Positions 37,522 through 45,620 of a stretch of DNA of 64,000 nucleotides are shown here, piece by piece. The notes beneath the pieces are model-generated. The model made no database searches. It was not told the DNA's origin and saw nothing but the letters and a program-made list of their open reading frames with translations. The stretch covers positions 372,001-436,000 of the forward strand of contig CAVVYV010000004.1 of NCBI GenBank assembly GCA_963752585.1, written 5' to 3'. How positions within the stretch are numbered: position 1 is the first letter of the stretch; each line of letters opens with the position of its first letter. This stretch comes from CAVVYV01 sp963752585. GTDB lineage: Bacteria; Actinomycetota; Thermoleophilia; Solirubrobacterales; 70-9. Made by a program: the position numbers and the translations under genes.

Positions 37522-38199
37522 ATGCGCTGGATCAAGCAGATAACCGTTCCCCTCCTCGTGGTTGCGGCGTCCGCGGTCGCGATCGCCACCTTGTTCAGCA
37601 ATCACGACGCCGACTACGGCACCGTCGCGCTCCCCGACGGCGGGGTGGTCGAGCTCCCCAGCGGCACCGTCAAGGTCTTCTACAAGGAGGGCGGCGAGGG
37701 CCGTGGTCCCACCGCCCGCCTGGAAACGCCGCTCCGCTTCGAGGTGACCCCGGTGGGCGGCGGCCCCCCGCTCGAGGAGACGCCGACCGCGGGGTCGGGG
37801 AGCGACGAGCTCCAGACGCAGCGCAGCAGCACCGTCGGCTCGCCCGGCTCGGTCGCGGATATCGAGGTCCCCACCACGGGCCCCTACCTGGTCGCGGGCA
37901 GCTCCGGCCAGCCGGCCGGAACCTCGACCCTCAGCTTCGGCACAGACCCGCTCGCCGCCGTCATCGGGCGCTGGAAGCTGCTCGCCGGATTGCTGCTCGC
38001 CGCGGTCCTGGTCGCGATGGTCCCGTTGCCCCGGCGCCATCCGCACGACGAGGCCCCCGGGCCCGTCCGGGTGGTCGTCGGACTCGACCGCGCCCTACGC
38101 CCGCCCCGAGAGCCGCGCCCCGTACGCCGGGCTGAGCGACTCAGTCCCGGATCTCGGGGAGCGGCTCGCGCGTCGGCGCCTGAAGGCCGTCGAGGATGA
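37522..38199 (+). CDS. Membrane-anchored protein of unknown function with extracytoplasmic beta-rich domain
   Basis: About 225 residues from ATG 37522. There is an N-terminal membrane helix (ITVPLLVVAASAVAIATLF), an extracytoplasmic region of about 120 residues rich in strand-forming Val/Thr/Gly (DYGTVALPDGGVVELPSGTV, LRFEVTPVGGG, TTGPYLVAGSS), and a second membrane helix (LLAGLLLAAVLVAMVPL) with a basic tail. The tail after about residue 185 overlaps the TetR gene on the other strand and may be out of frame, since another frame gives the more natural SSDSTAPYARPE. No family recognised; it is divergent from the two-component operon. Confidence 0.55.
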   Translation: MRWIKQITVPLLVVAASAVAIATLFSNHDADYGTVALPDGGVVELPSGTVKVFYKEGGEGRGPTARLETPLRFEVTPVGGGPPLEETPTAGSGSDELQTQRSSTVGSPGSVADIEVPTTGPYLVAGSSGQPAGTSTLSFGTDPLAAVIGRWKLLAGLLLAAVLVAMVPLPRRHPHDEAPGPVRVVVGLDRALRPPREPRPVRRAERLSPGSRGAARASAPEGRRG

Positions 38200-38780
38200 T
38201 CGCGAGGAGGCGCTCCCAGCGCCCGGCAGCTGGATGATTCTCGTCGAAGCTGGCGATCTGCCCGATCCCGCAGGCGATCATCGGCACGTCCTCCCACTCG
38301 AGGTCCCCCCTCAGCTTCCCGGTCTCCTGTGCCCGCCTCACCAGCTCGGTGCTGAGCTCGTCGAGCCCGGCGGCGAACGCGGCGGCGTTCATGATCTCGG
38401 GGCGGGAGCCCATCACGTCGCAGAGCCCCCGATCCGCCGCCTGGATCTCACCGGCGAACCGAATGAAGCCGCGAAACGCTTCCCACGCCGTCCGGCTCAG
38501 CCAGCGCCTCCCGGGCACGCTCGGCGAGCCGCCGGAACCGCTCCTCCGCGAGTGCCGCGATCAGGTCGTCCTTCGCCGGGAAGTGGCGGTAGACGGTCCC
38601 GACTCCGACCTTGGCGGCCCTGGCGACGTCGGGGATCTGGGCATCGAGGCCCTGGTCGGCGAAGAGCTTCTTGGCCGCCTCGATCACCGCTTCGCGGTTG
38701 CGGCGTGCGTCGGCGCGGAGCGCGCGCTCAGCCGCGGGGACGGTGGTTGCTGGGGTGGGGCTCTCTGTGACTGGGCTCAT
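38141..38780 (-). CDS. TetR/AcrR-family repressor (one frame break)
   Basis: About 213 residues. Residues about 22-70 are the HTH domain: RRNREAVIEAAKKLFADQGL, then ARAAKVGVGTVYRHFPAKDD. The C-terminal ligand domain is joined through a frame change near 38490 (AWEAFRGFIRFAGEIQAADR, then GIGQIASFDENHPAAGRWER). It is divergent from the DHA2 efflux gene at 38975, and two inverted repeats (38829-38846 and 38863-38879) lie between them, one over the promoter. It most likely represses the efflux gene and itself until a substrate drug binds. Confidence 0.87.
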
Positions 38781-38821
38781 GGTCCCGATCGCCGTCCTCC
38801 GTCAGGCTGGTTCCAAGCCGG

Positions 38822-38851
38822 ACGACAAACGGAATCTGAATTCCGTATAGT
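38822..38851 (+). promoter_or_regulatory. Efflux-gene promoter with TetR operator in the spacer
   Basis: ACGACA (38822-38827), 18-base spacer and TATAGT (38846-38851) form a sigma-70-like promoter. Within the spacer and first -10 base, ACGGAAT-CTGA-ATTCCGT (38829-38846) is a perfect 7-bp inverted repeat, an ideal position for steric repression. Confidence 0.65.
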
Positions 38852-38862
38852 ACAGGATCAAC

Positions 38863-38879
38863 CGGAACTCACGATTCCG
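38863..38879. promoter_or_regulatory. Second, weaker TetR half-site pair
   Basis: CGGAA-CTCACGA-TTCCG repeats the half-site CGGAA/TTCCG of the promoter operator with a wider 7-base spacer, about 33 bases downstream. Confidence 0.4.
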
Positions 38880-38974
38880 CTTAGGCGAAGCAGAGGGTGT
38901 CCATTTCGGCGCCCCTGCTTCGTCGTAAAGGTGACAGTCGAAGAGCGAAGCACCGGACACAGGAGGGAAATTCG

Positions 38975-40444
38975 ATGACCACAGCCCAGGAATACAGAGA
39001 GCGTCGCTGGATCGCCCTGATCCTTCTCTGCTTCGCTCAGTTCATCGTCGTCCTGGACGCCTCGATCGTGAACGTGGCGCTCCCTTCGATCGGCGAGGGG
39101 CTCGACTTCTCCCAGGAGAACCTCTCCTGGGTCGTCAACGCTTACGTGCTCACCTTCGGCGGCTTCCTCCTCCTCGGAGGGCGGATGGCCGACCTGCTCG
39201 GGCGCCGCCGCGTGTTCATAGCCGGCTTGATCGTGGTCGCGGTCGCCTCGCTGGCGGCCGGGTTCGCCTCGAACGAGGGCCAGCTGATCGCCGCCCGTGC
39301 CGCCCAGGGCCTCGGTGCCGCGATCATCTCGCCGGCGGCCCTCTCGATCGTCACCAACCTCTTCCGCGACGGCGCGGAGCGCAACAAGGCCCTCGGCGCC
39401 TGGGGTGCGGTCGCTGGCGCCGGCGGTGCCGCCGGGGTGCTCCTCGGCGGCATCCTCACCGACGGCCTCGGCTGGGAGTGGGTGCTGTGGGTGAACGTCC
39501 CGGTCGCGACGATCTGCGTCCTGCTCGCGCCGCGCCTGATCGGCGAGAGCCGCTCGGAGTCGGAGACCCGGACCTTCGATGCCGCGGGGGCGGTCAGCGT
39601 CACCGCCGGCCTCACCGTTCTCGTCTACGCGTTCGTCGAAGCCGCCGACGCCGGCTGGGGCTCCTTCCAGACGATCGGGCTGATTGCCCTCTCGGCGGCG
39701 CTGATCGCGACCTTCGTCGCGATCGAGCTCCGCTCGAAGGCGCCGCTGATGCCGTTCAGCATCTTCCGGCTGCGGACACTGACCGGCGCGAACGCCGTCG
39801 GGCTGTTGGTCGGCGCCTCGCTGTTCTCGATGTTCTTCTTCATCACGCTGTATATGCAGCAGGTGCTCGGCTACAGCGCGATCGAAGCCGGTCTCGCATA
39901 CCTGCCGCTGGCGCTGATGATCATCGCCGCCTCCGGGGTCGCCGCCCAGCTGGTCACCAGGATCGGGTTCAAGCCGGTGCTTGCGATCGGGATGGGATCC
40001 ATCAGCGTGGCGCTGCTCTGGTTCAGCCAGGTCTCCGTCGGCGGCAGCTTCACCACCGACATCCTCGGGCCGTCGCTGCTCGCCGCGATCGGGCTCGGCT
40101 TCGGTTTCGTCACCACGACGATCGCCGCGGTCTCGGGCGTCCGGGAACAGGAGTCCGGCCTCGCCAGTGGCCTGATCAACACCTCGCAGCAGATCGGCGG
40201 GGCCCTGGGGCTGGCGGTGCTGGCGACGATCGCGAACTCGCGCACCGACGACCTGACCGCGAGCGCCGGCGGCGATCCCTCGGCGATCACCAACGCCCTC
40301 AACGAGGGCTTCCAGGCGGCCTTCCTCGGCGGCGCCGCGATCGCCGCGCTCGGGCTGGTGCTCACCCTGACCCTGATCCGGTCGCGCGACTCGCGCGCCC
40401 ACGCAGAGATGGGCGAGGCGCAGGCCGAGACGCAGCCCGCCTAA
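38975..40444 (+). CDS. MFS DHA2-family multidrug efflux transporter
   Basis: 489 residues, frame intact, 14 predicted membrane helices. ATG 38975 follows AGGAGG at 7 bases. Helix 1 carries the DHA2 motif (FAQFIVVLDASIVNVALPSIG); the helix 2-3 loop has GRMADLLGRRRVF (motif A) and helix 5 has GAVAGAGGAAGVLLGGIL (motif C, antiporter signature). It exports drugs or other amphipathic compounds in exchange for protons. A divergent TetR gene and a clear operator predict inducible expression. A strong terminator hairpin follows ten bases after the stop. Confidence 0.93.
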   Translation: MTTAQEYRERRWIALILLCFAQFIVVLDASIVNVALPSIGEGLDFSQENLSWVVNAYVLTFGGFLLLGGRMADLLGRRRVFIAGLIVVAVASLAAGFASNEGQLIAARAAQGLGAAIISPAALSIVTNLFRDGAERNKALGAWGAVAGAGGAAGVLLGGILTDGLGWEWVLWVNVPVATICVLLAPRLIGESRSESETRTFDAAGAVSVTAGLTVLVYAFVEAADAGWGSFQTIGLIALSAALIATFVAIELRSKAPLMPFSIFRLRTLTGANAVGLLVGASLFSMFFFITLYMQQVLGYSAIEAGLAYLPLALMIIAASGVAAQLVTRIGFKPVLAIGMGSISVALLWFSQVSVGGSFTTDILGPSLLAAIGLGFGFVTTTIAAVSGVREQESGLASGLINTSQQIGGALGLAVLATIANSRTDDLTASAGGDPSAITNALNEGFQAAFLGGAAIAALGLVLTLTLIRSRDSRAHAEMGEAQAETQPA

Positions 40445-40453
40445 ACCGTCGAG

Positions 40454-40485
40454 ACGGCCTCCCGCCCCTCCCGGCGGGAGGCCGT
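40454..40485. terminator. Bidirectional terminator between the efflux gene and the 41-residue ORF
   Basis: ACGGCCTCCCGCC, six-base loop, GGCGGGAGGCCGT: a perfect 13-bp stem, nine bases from the stop of each convergent gene. Confidence 0.8.
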
Positions 40486-40493
40486 TCATCCAG

Positions 40494-40619
40494 TTACGTG
40501 ATTGCGAGCAGCAGAGCCGCCGCGAGGGACGCGCCGACCACAATCCCAACCGTGTAGATCGTCACCAGGGTGCTCCTGGCGATCCGATCGGAAGCCAGGT
40601 GCTCGATCAATGTCGTCAC
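40494..40619 (-). CDS. 41-residue single-span membrane protein under a c-di-AMP riboswitch
   Basis: GTG 40619 to TAA 40494, with GAGAGGTAGCAA upstream as Shine-Dalgarno. The product is VTTLIEHLASDRIARSTLVT followed by IYTVGIVVGASLAAALLLAIT: a short polar N-terminus and one membrane helix that runs to the C-terminus. It is the only reading frame between the riboswitch and the terminator at 40454-40485, so it is probably the sole product of the transcript. No family is recognised. Small single-span subunits such as KdpF are a structural analogy only. A frame error cannot be ruled out but the terminator leaves little room for a longer protein. Confidence 0.6.
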   Translation of the reverse strand: MTTLIEHLASDRIARSTLVTIYTVGIVVGASLAAALLLAIT

Positions 40620-40629
40620 TTGCTACCTC

Positions 40630-40769
40630 TCTTCGTCGGGCCTACGGGGTTAGCTGTCGGGCTCGCGCTGAAGAGTTGCGCTACGGACCGGGTCCGATTC
40701 GCCCCTGGAGCTTGCTCCTTCGGTTCCCCCGCTCCCGGGGCTCGTGCGCCGGGGGATTCGGCTGATTGC
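40630..40769 (-). promoter_or_regulatory. Cyclic di-AMP riboswitch (ydaO/yuaA leader family)
   Basis: Read on the minus strand the conserved ydaO blocks occur in order: AGCGGGGGAACCG (40733-40721), GGGGCGAATCGG (40705-40694), and GACAGCTAACCCCGTAGGC (40658-40640), close to the family's AGCGGGGGAACC, GGGGTGAATC and CGTCAGCTAACC-CGTAGGC. The GGAGCAAGCTCC stem-loop between the first two blocks is also expected. These RNAs bind c-di-AMP and usually turn gene expression off when it is abundant; in actinobacteria they often precede cell-wall hydrolase genes. Here the downstream gene is a 41-residue membrane protein. The outer boundaries are approximate. Confidence 0.85.
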
Positions 40770-40776
40770 GGTACGT

Positions 40777-40805
40777 ACACTACCCAACTTCGATGATGCA
40801 GTCGA
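40777..40805 (-). promoter_or_regulatory. Promoter of the c-di-AMP riboswitch transcript
   Basis: TCGACT (40805-40800), 17-base spacer, TAGTGT (40782-40777). The expected start, about 7 bases on (near 40769), coincides with the 5' side of the aptamer. Confidence 0.5.
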
Positions 40806-40844
40806 CGATCCTCCCATGATTTTGAGCACGGATCGGCGCCGGAA

Positions 40845-42770
40845 TCACGCTGCGGCGGGCTTGGCGCCGGTCCCCCGACCCTGCTGGCGCTGTTCGCCGT
40901 CGACCTCCTCGGGTCCCTCGTCGAGCTTTTGCCCGGCCCGACCCCCGCGGGCTCGGGGCTGGGCGGCCCGGGCCGGCGGCGAGGCGCTCGAGTCGCTTCA
41001 GGCCCCAGGCATTGAGGGCGACCAATCCGAGTGAGAGCAACCCGACCCCGAGATAGGCGGCGAGAGTGAGCCAGCCGGCGACGTCCTCCTTTTGCTCGCG
41101 CTGCAGGTTCTCCTTGTCGAGCACGAACTCGCGGCCTTCGCTGAGCGGCACCGCCACCTCCTCCGCCGGGATGGCGGGGTCCTCGGGCAGGAACACCGGC
41201 AGCCCCGCCATCTGGCGACCGTTGTGGAGGCGAAGGGTGGTCTTCCAGGTACCGCTGACCGGGATCGGCTCGGTGATCTCGGTAGATGCCGTCGTCGACC
41301 CTTCTCGAGCTGGCTGACGCGGCTGCTGGTGCCGTCGCCGCCCTGCCAGCTGGTCGTCTGGAACCAGTAGGCATCGTCGGCGGCGTCGGGCGGATCGAGG
41401 GTGACGGTCCCAACGACAGCCGGCTCCCCGTTGAGCTCGGTCTCGGTCAGATCGAAGTTGGCGCGGGTGGGATCGCCGGCGTTGAGCGGGATCGCGAAGG
41501 CGAGCAGGCCGACGGCGAGCGCGGCCGCGGCGGGGACCGCGAGGCTCGGCATCCTCTCGCTGCGCTCGACCCCGGGGGTGAGCGGAGCGACCGACGAAGC
41601 CGCCGATCACGCCGCCGGCGACCGCGGCGAGGAAGCCGAGGATCGGCGCCCTCGGGGAAGAGCTCGGGGACCCACTCGTTCACCACCCAGGTCTGGTTCC
41701 AGGCCCACTCGCCGGCGAGCCCGATGGTGCCGATCCCGAGACCGCAGATCGCGCCGAAGCTGATCGGCCGCTCGGCGGCGGAGCGCCCGCGCAGCCAGAG
41801 AAGGGCCACGCCTTCGACCACCAGCGCTTCGACCAGGTAGAGCGGGGAAGGTCGGCACCGTCTGGCCGAAGACCGGGCCGACCAGCAGCGCCAAGAGGCC
41901 GCGGATCGCGAGGTAGACCAGGAGCCCGGCGATCGCGCCGCCGGGGCCGAAGCGGATCCGCGCCGTAACCAAGCGCGATCCCGGCGGCGAGCATGATCAG
42001 GATCGGCTGCAGGAGCAGCGAGAACTGGGGCACGCTGAAGTCGAACTCGGCCTGGAAGGTCGAGAGCGCGACCAGAAAGGCGCCGGCGAGGACGAGCTCG
42101 CGGGCGCGCGTCCACCAGGGAAGCGGGCGGCCCTCGTCGCGGCGCACCTCATCGCCCTCGACGTGGAGCGCCCAGGCCCCCAGCACCGAGAGCGAGGCGC
42201 CGCCGATCAGCATCAGATGGGTCGGCCCCCAGAGGGTGACGTCCTGGCCGAAGATGCGGTGCCATACGTCATCGAGGGGGAAGGCAGAGAGCGAGGCGGC
42301 GCCGCAGATCGCGATCATGATCGCGCCGACCGGCGCGTGCCAGCCCCTGGAGACCTCGATCGAGGTGCGGGTGCGCCGGTCAGACAGGGCGGAGCCGATC
42401 AGCCCCGCCCAGAAGACGCCGAAGAGCCCCGCGAGGATGAAGTAGTGGGCGGGGTTGGCGAGCGGACCGGGGTCGCGGCCGTCGTCGATATGCAGGGAGA
42501 TGTCCCAGTACATGCCGAAGACGGCGATCAGGAGGGTGACGCCGAGGAAGGTGCCCGGCAGGGCCGCCCAGGCCGGGAGCTCGGTGACGCGCTCGGCGAG
42601 GCCGGCGAGCCGGCCGACCAGCGGGAAGCGCCCGGCCTTATAGAGGAAGAGGGGGAGCGATCAGCAGCACGCGTGATGACGCCGGCGGCGATCGTGACGA
42701 TGATCGCCTCGCCGGTGTCGGCGCCGCCGGCGGGCGGGCTCTCGGCGGCCTGGGCGAGCAGGGGGATCAT
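40845..42770 (-). CDS. Large polytopic membrane protein of unknown function (about eight frame breaks)
   Basis: Reassembled across frames it is about 640 residues with some 10-12 membrane helices. Recognisable pieces: IPLLAQAAESPPAGG start, VFGMYWDISLHIDDGRDPGP followed by LANPAHYFILAGLFGV, WGPTHLMLIGGASLSVLGAW, AEFDFSVPQFSLLLQPILI, GLAGEWAWNQTWVVNEWVPE, and a C-terminal extracytoplasmic strand domain (SGTWKTTLRLHNGRQMAGLP) before a last helix. Conserved His in SLHIDDG, PAHYF and PTHLM could bind metal. ATG 42770 overlaps the presumed hydrolase stop. I place the end at 40845, which requires a shift near 40980; the unshifted frame runs to 40780 into the riboswitch promoter. Not assigned to a family. 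Confidence 0.6.
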
Positions 42771-43725
42771 GCGTGCGTCCCCTTCCCTGTCCTGGCTCGG
42801 GTCGGGGCCGCGCTTCAGCCGCTCGCGCACAGTCTCGAGCGAGTACTCGAAGGGCTCGGTCTCGTCGATGAAGCTGACCAGCTCATGGACGACCCGCGAG
42901 GGCGCGTCCAGCATCGGCCAGTGCCCCGATCCCTCGATCTCGACCAGGCGCGAGTTGGGGACGATCTCGTGGGCGGCGCGGCCGTGGGCGACCGGGATCA
43001 CCGGGTCGTCGGTTCCCCAGATGAACAGGGTGGGGAGCTGGTCGGCGAGGTAGAGGCGGTCGAGCGCGCGAGACCTTCTGGCCGTCGGGGCCGATCACGC
43101 CGCGCATCGTGTCGAGGAAGGCGTCGCGCGCCCCCTGCTCGACCAGACTGGCGTAGCCGCGGGCGAACTCGGCCAGGTCGGGCCCGGCCTCGAGCCCGAG
43201 CTTGGCGGCGACGGTCCGGACCGCCTCGCCGGCGTTGACGGTCCACTCCCGCGCCATCAGCGGCAGGACCCACTCCGAGCCCGGCAGGGTGGCGGCGCGG
43301 AGGAGGGGGTGGACCTCGCGGCCCAGGCCGCCGGAGCAGATCAGCGCCATCCGCTCGACGTACTCGGGGAAGAGGTAGGAGAACTGCATTGCGATGCCGC
43401 CGCCGAGCGAGTGGCCGACGACGGTGCCGCGGTCGAAGTCGAGCACGGCCAGCAGGTCGCGCAGGCCGGCGGCGTAGGCGCCGAGCGAGTAGTCGCCGCG
43501 CGGCTTCGCCGAGCGGCCGTGGCCGAGCAGGTCGGGCGCGACCACGGTGTAGCGCTCGGCGAGCCGCGGCAGCACCTCCCGCCAGCACTCGCTGGTCGAG
43601 GTGATCCCGTGCAGGAGCACCAGCAGCGGGCCGGAGCCGGCCGGCTGGTAGCCGACCGTGTGCCCGTGCAGCTCGACCTCCTCGAAGGAGGCGGCCGGTG
43701 AGTTCGTGCGGTCAGCGTGGCTCAC
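42767..43725 (-). CDS. Alpha/beta hydrolase in the acyl-CoA operon (one or two frame breaks)
   Basis: About 318 residues: ELHGHTVGYQPAGSGPLLVL, oxyanion HGITSTSECW, DLLGHGRSA, nucleophile GHSLGGGIAMQF, SGGLGREVHPLLR, and after a frame change near 43070 RDRLYLADQLPTLFIWG, DDPVIPVAHG and GSGHWPMLDAP (His). It is a paralogue of 24822-25754. GTG/ATG 43725 overlaps the acyl-CoA dehydrogenase stop. The frame reads on into the membrane protein ATG; a further one-base shift would give the usual ATGA stop at 42767. The position suggests an ester or acyl substrate linked to acyl-CoA metabolism. Confidence 0.8.
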
Positions 43726-45035
43726 TTGATGTGCACGCCCGAGATCGCCCGGCTGATCACCAGCCGCTGGATCTCCGAGGTGCCCTCGAAGATCGTCCAG
43801 ATCTTCGCGTCGCGGTGCATCCGCTCGACCGGGAACTCGCGCGAGTAGCCATTGCCGCCGAGGATCTGGATCGCGCGCTCGGTCGCCCAGGTGGCGACCT
43901 CGCCCGCCTTCAGCTTCGACATCGAGCCCTCGGCGTTGTCGAAGTCGTGGCCCTGCTTGCCCATCCAGGCGGCGCGCCAGACCAGCAGCCGGGCGGCGTC
44001 GATCTCGAGCTTCATGTCGGCGAGGGTGAAGGCGATCGCCTGGTTCTCGATGATCTTCCGGCCCCAGGTCTCGCGCTCCTTCGCGTAGTCGAGCGCGTAC
44101 TCGTAGGCGGCCCGGGCGATCCCGACCGCCTGGGCGCCGACCGTCGGCCGGGAGAGCTCGAAGGTCCGCATCGCGGCCTGGCCCTTGGAGCTCTTGCCCT
44201 CCCGCGCCTTGGCCAGCTTCTCGTCGAGCTTCTCCTTGCCGCCGAGCAGGCAGGAGCCCGGCACCCGGCAGTCGTCGAGGTGGACGTCGGCGGTATGGCT
44301 GGCGCGAATTCCATGCTTCTTGACCTTCGCGCCCTGCTCACAGCCCTTGGTCCCCGGGGGGATGACGAAGGCGGCGTGGCCGCGCGAGCCGAGCTCGCGA
44401 TCGACCGAGGCGATCACCACGTGGACGTTGGCGATCCCGCCGTTGGTCGCCCAGGCCTTCTGGCCGTTCAGGACCCACTCGTCCTTCGCCTCGTCGTACT
44501 TCGCGCGTCGTCCGGATGTTGGAGACGTCGGAGCCGGCGTCGGGCTCCGAGGAGCAGAAGGCGCCGACCTTGGGGTCGTCGGCGGTGCCGAAGCACTGCG
44601 GCACCCACTCGCCGAGCTGCTCGGGGGTGCCGGAGGCGAAGATCCCGGCGACCGCGAGGGTGGTGCCGAAGATCGACATCCCGATCCCGGCGTCGCCCCA
44701 GAAGAGCTCCTCGTTGACGATCGGGAAGGTGAGCCCGGAGGGGTCGGCCCAGAACTGGGCGATCGCCTCGAAGCCGTAGAGGCCGATCTTCGCCGCCTCC
44801 TGCGACGATCGGCCATGGGAACTCCTCCTTCTCGTCCCACTCGTGCGCCGCCGGGCGGACCGTCTGCTCGGCGAAGCCATGGACCCAGTCGCGGATGTCC
44901 TTCTGGTCCTGCGAGAGCTCCATCGAGAAGCTGGAGTCGGGCACATCGATCCCGAGCTGCTCCGAGATCTCGCCGTCGACCTCCTGGGGGGCGGCGTTCT
45001 GGTCGGGGGCGCGTCGTCTTGTCCTGGGTGGCCAT
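43722..45035 (-). CDS. Acyl-CoA dehydrogenase (about three frame breaks)
   Basis: About 438 residues. The N-terminal piece (MELSQDQKDIRDWVHGFAEQ) and the mid-domain (LTFPIVNEELFWGDAGIGMS, AFCSSEPDAGSD flavin/substrate motif) join through frame changes near 45010, 44815 and 44510 to KYDEAKDEWVLNGQKAWATN. The C-terminal domain ends with WTIFEGTSEIQRLVISR, whose Glu is the family's catalytic base. FAD-dependent alpha,beta-dehydrogenation of an acyl-CoA is expected; chain length is unknown. It is the second gene of an operon with an SCP2 protein upstream and a hydrolase and membrane protein downstream, controlled probably by the divergent TetR. Confidence 0.88.
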   Translation of the reverse strand: MATQDKTTRPRPERRPPGGRRRDLGAARDRCARLQLLDGALAGPEGHPRLGPWLRRADGPPGGARVGREGGVPMADRRRRRRRSASTASRRSPSSGPTPPGSPSRSSTRSSSGATPGSGCRSSAPPSRSPGSSPPAPPSSSASGCRSASAPPTTPRSAPSAPRSPTPAPTSPTSGRRAKYDEAKDEWVLNGQKAWATNGGIANVHVVIASVDRELGSRGHAAFVIPPGTKGCEQGAKVKKHGIRASHTADVHLDDCRVPGSCLLGGKEKLDEKLAKAREGKSSKGQAAMRTFELSRPTVGAQAVGIARAAYEYALDYAKERETWGRKIIENQAIAFTLADMKLEIDAARLLVWRAAWMGKQGHDFDNAEGSMSKLKAGEVATWATERAIQILGGNGYSREFPVERMHRDAKIWTIFEGTSEIQRLVISRAISGVHIK

Positions 45036-45062
45036 GTCTCTCCGGTCTCCTTGTTGTTGGTC

Positions 45063-45540
45063 TCAGTCGGCGCTCGGAATGCGGAAGAAGCCGGTGAGCC
45101 GGCTGGCGAGCATCACGTCGCCCTCGAGCTTCAGCTTCCCGGTCATGAACAGGGTCGGGCCCGAGGCCTTGCTTGGCGGCCAGCTTGAGGAAGTTGACGG
45201 CGCCGACCTTGAGGGTCACTTTGGGCTCGCGCTCGGGCTGGTCGCTCGCCGTGCAGCTGCCGTCCTCGAAGACGACCTCGTAGTGGTCGTAGCCGCCGCC
45301 GAGCTCCTCGGGGCGGTCGAGGATCTTGAAGTGGACGACCGCGTCGGTTCCCCGCGCCTTCTCGGGGTCGATATGGTCGGCCATCCGGCTGAAGATCTCG
45401 TCCAGCACCTGCTTGCGCTGCGGCGCCGTTGACGATCGCGGCGATCTCCTGCGTCCGAGGCGCCGGCGATCAGCTTCGCGAAGTCTGCGGGGTCGACCGT
45501 GCTCGCGTCGACCGCCGCGACCTCATCCCTCTCTGCTCAT
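45063..45540 (-). CDS. SCP2 sterol/lipid-binding domain protein (about four frame breaks)
   Basis: ATG 45540 follows AAAGGAG at 8 bases. The reading frame breaks at once (stop after six codons) but is restored by single-base shifts near 45525, 45460, 45430 and 45175. The result is about 158 residues: STVDPADFAKLIAGASDA, QVLDEIFSRMADHIDPEK, AVVHFKILDRPEELGGGYDH, then KVGAVNFLKLA and GPTLFMTGKLKLEGDVMLAS, ending in the typical SCP2 helix FFRIPSAD. SCP2 proteins bind fatty acids, acyl-CoAs or sterols. First gene of the operon with the acyl-CoA dehydrogenase, 27 bases away. Confidence 0.8.
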
Positions 45541-45582
45541 CTCAGTGTCTCCTTTCGGCTCCGGCCGCGAGGGCGGCCTCGA

Positions 45583-45619
45583 TTGCTACCGAGAGTAGCA
45601 AAATGCTACCCTGAGTAGG
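45583..45619. promoter_or_regulatory. Tandem TetR operators between the SCP2 operon and its TetR gene
   Basis: TTGCTAC-CGAGA-GTAGCAA (45583-45601) is a perfect 7-bp inverted repeat. GCTAC-CCTGA-GTAGG (45605-45619) repeats it imperfectly 20 bases on and touches the TetR ATG at 45621. Two sites two helical turns apart are typical for a self-regulating TetR repressor. Confidence 0.7.
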
Positions 45620-45620
45620 A

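Noticed and set aside
45525..45540. Six-codon leader peptide (ATG to TGA) before the SCP2 gene
   Set aside because: The ATG has the gene's Shine-Dalgarno and the family N-terminus follows after a one-base shift, so it is a broken start.
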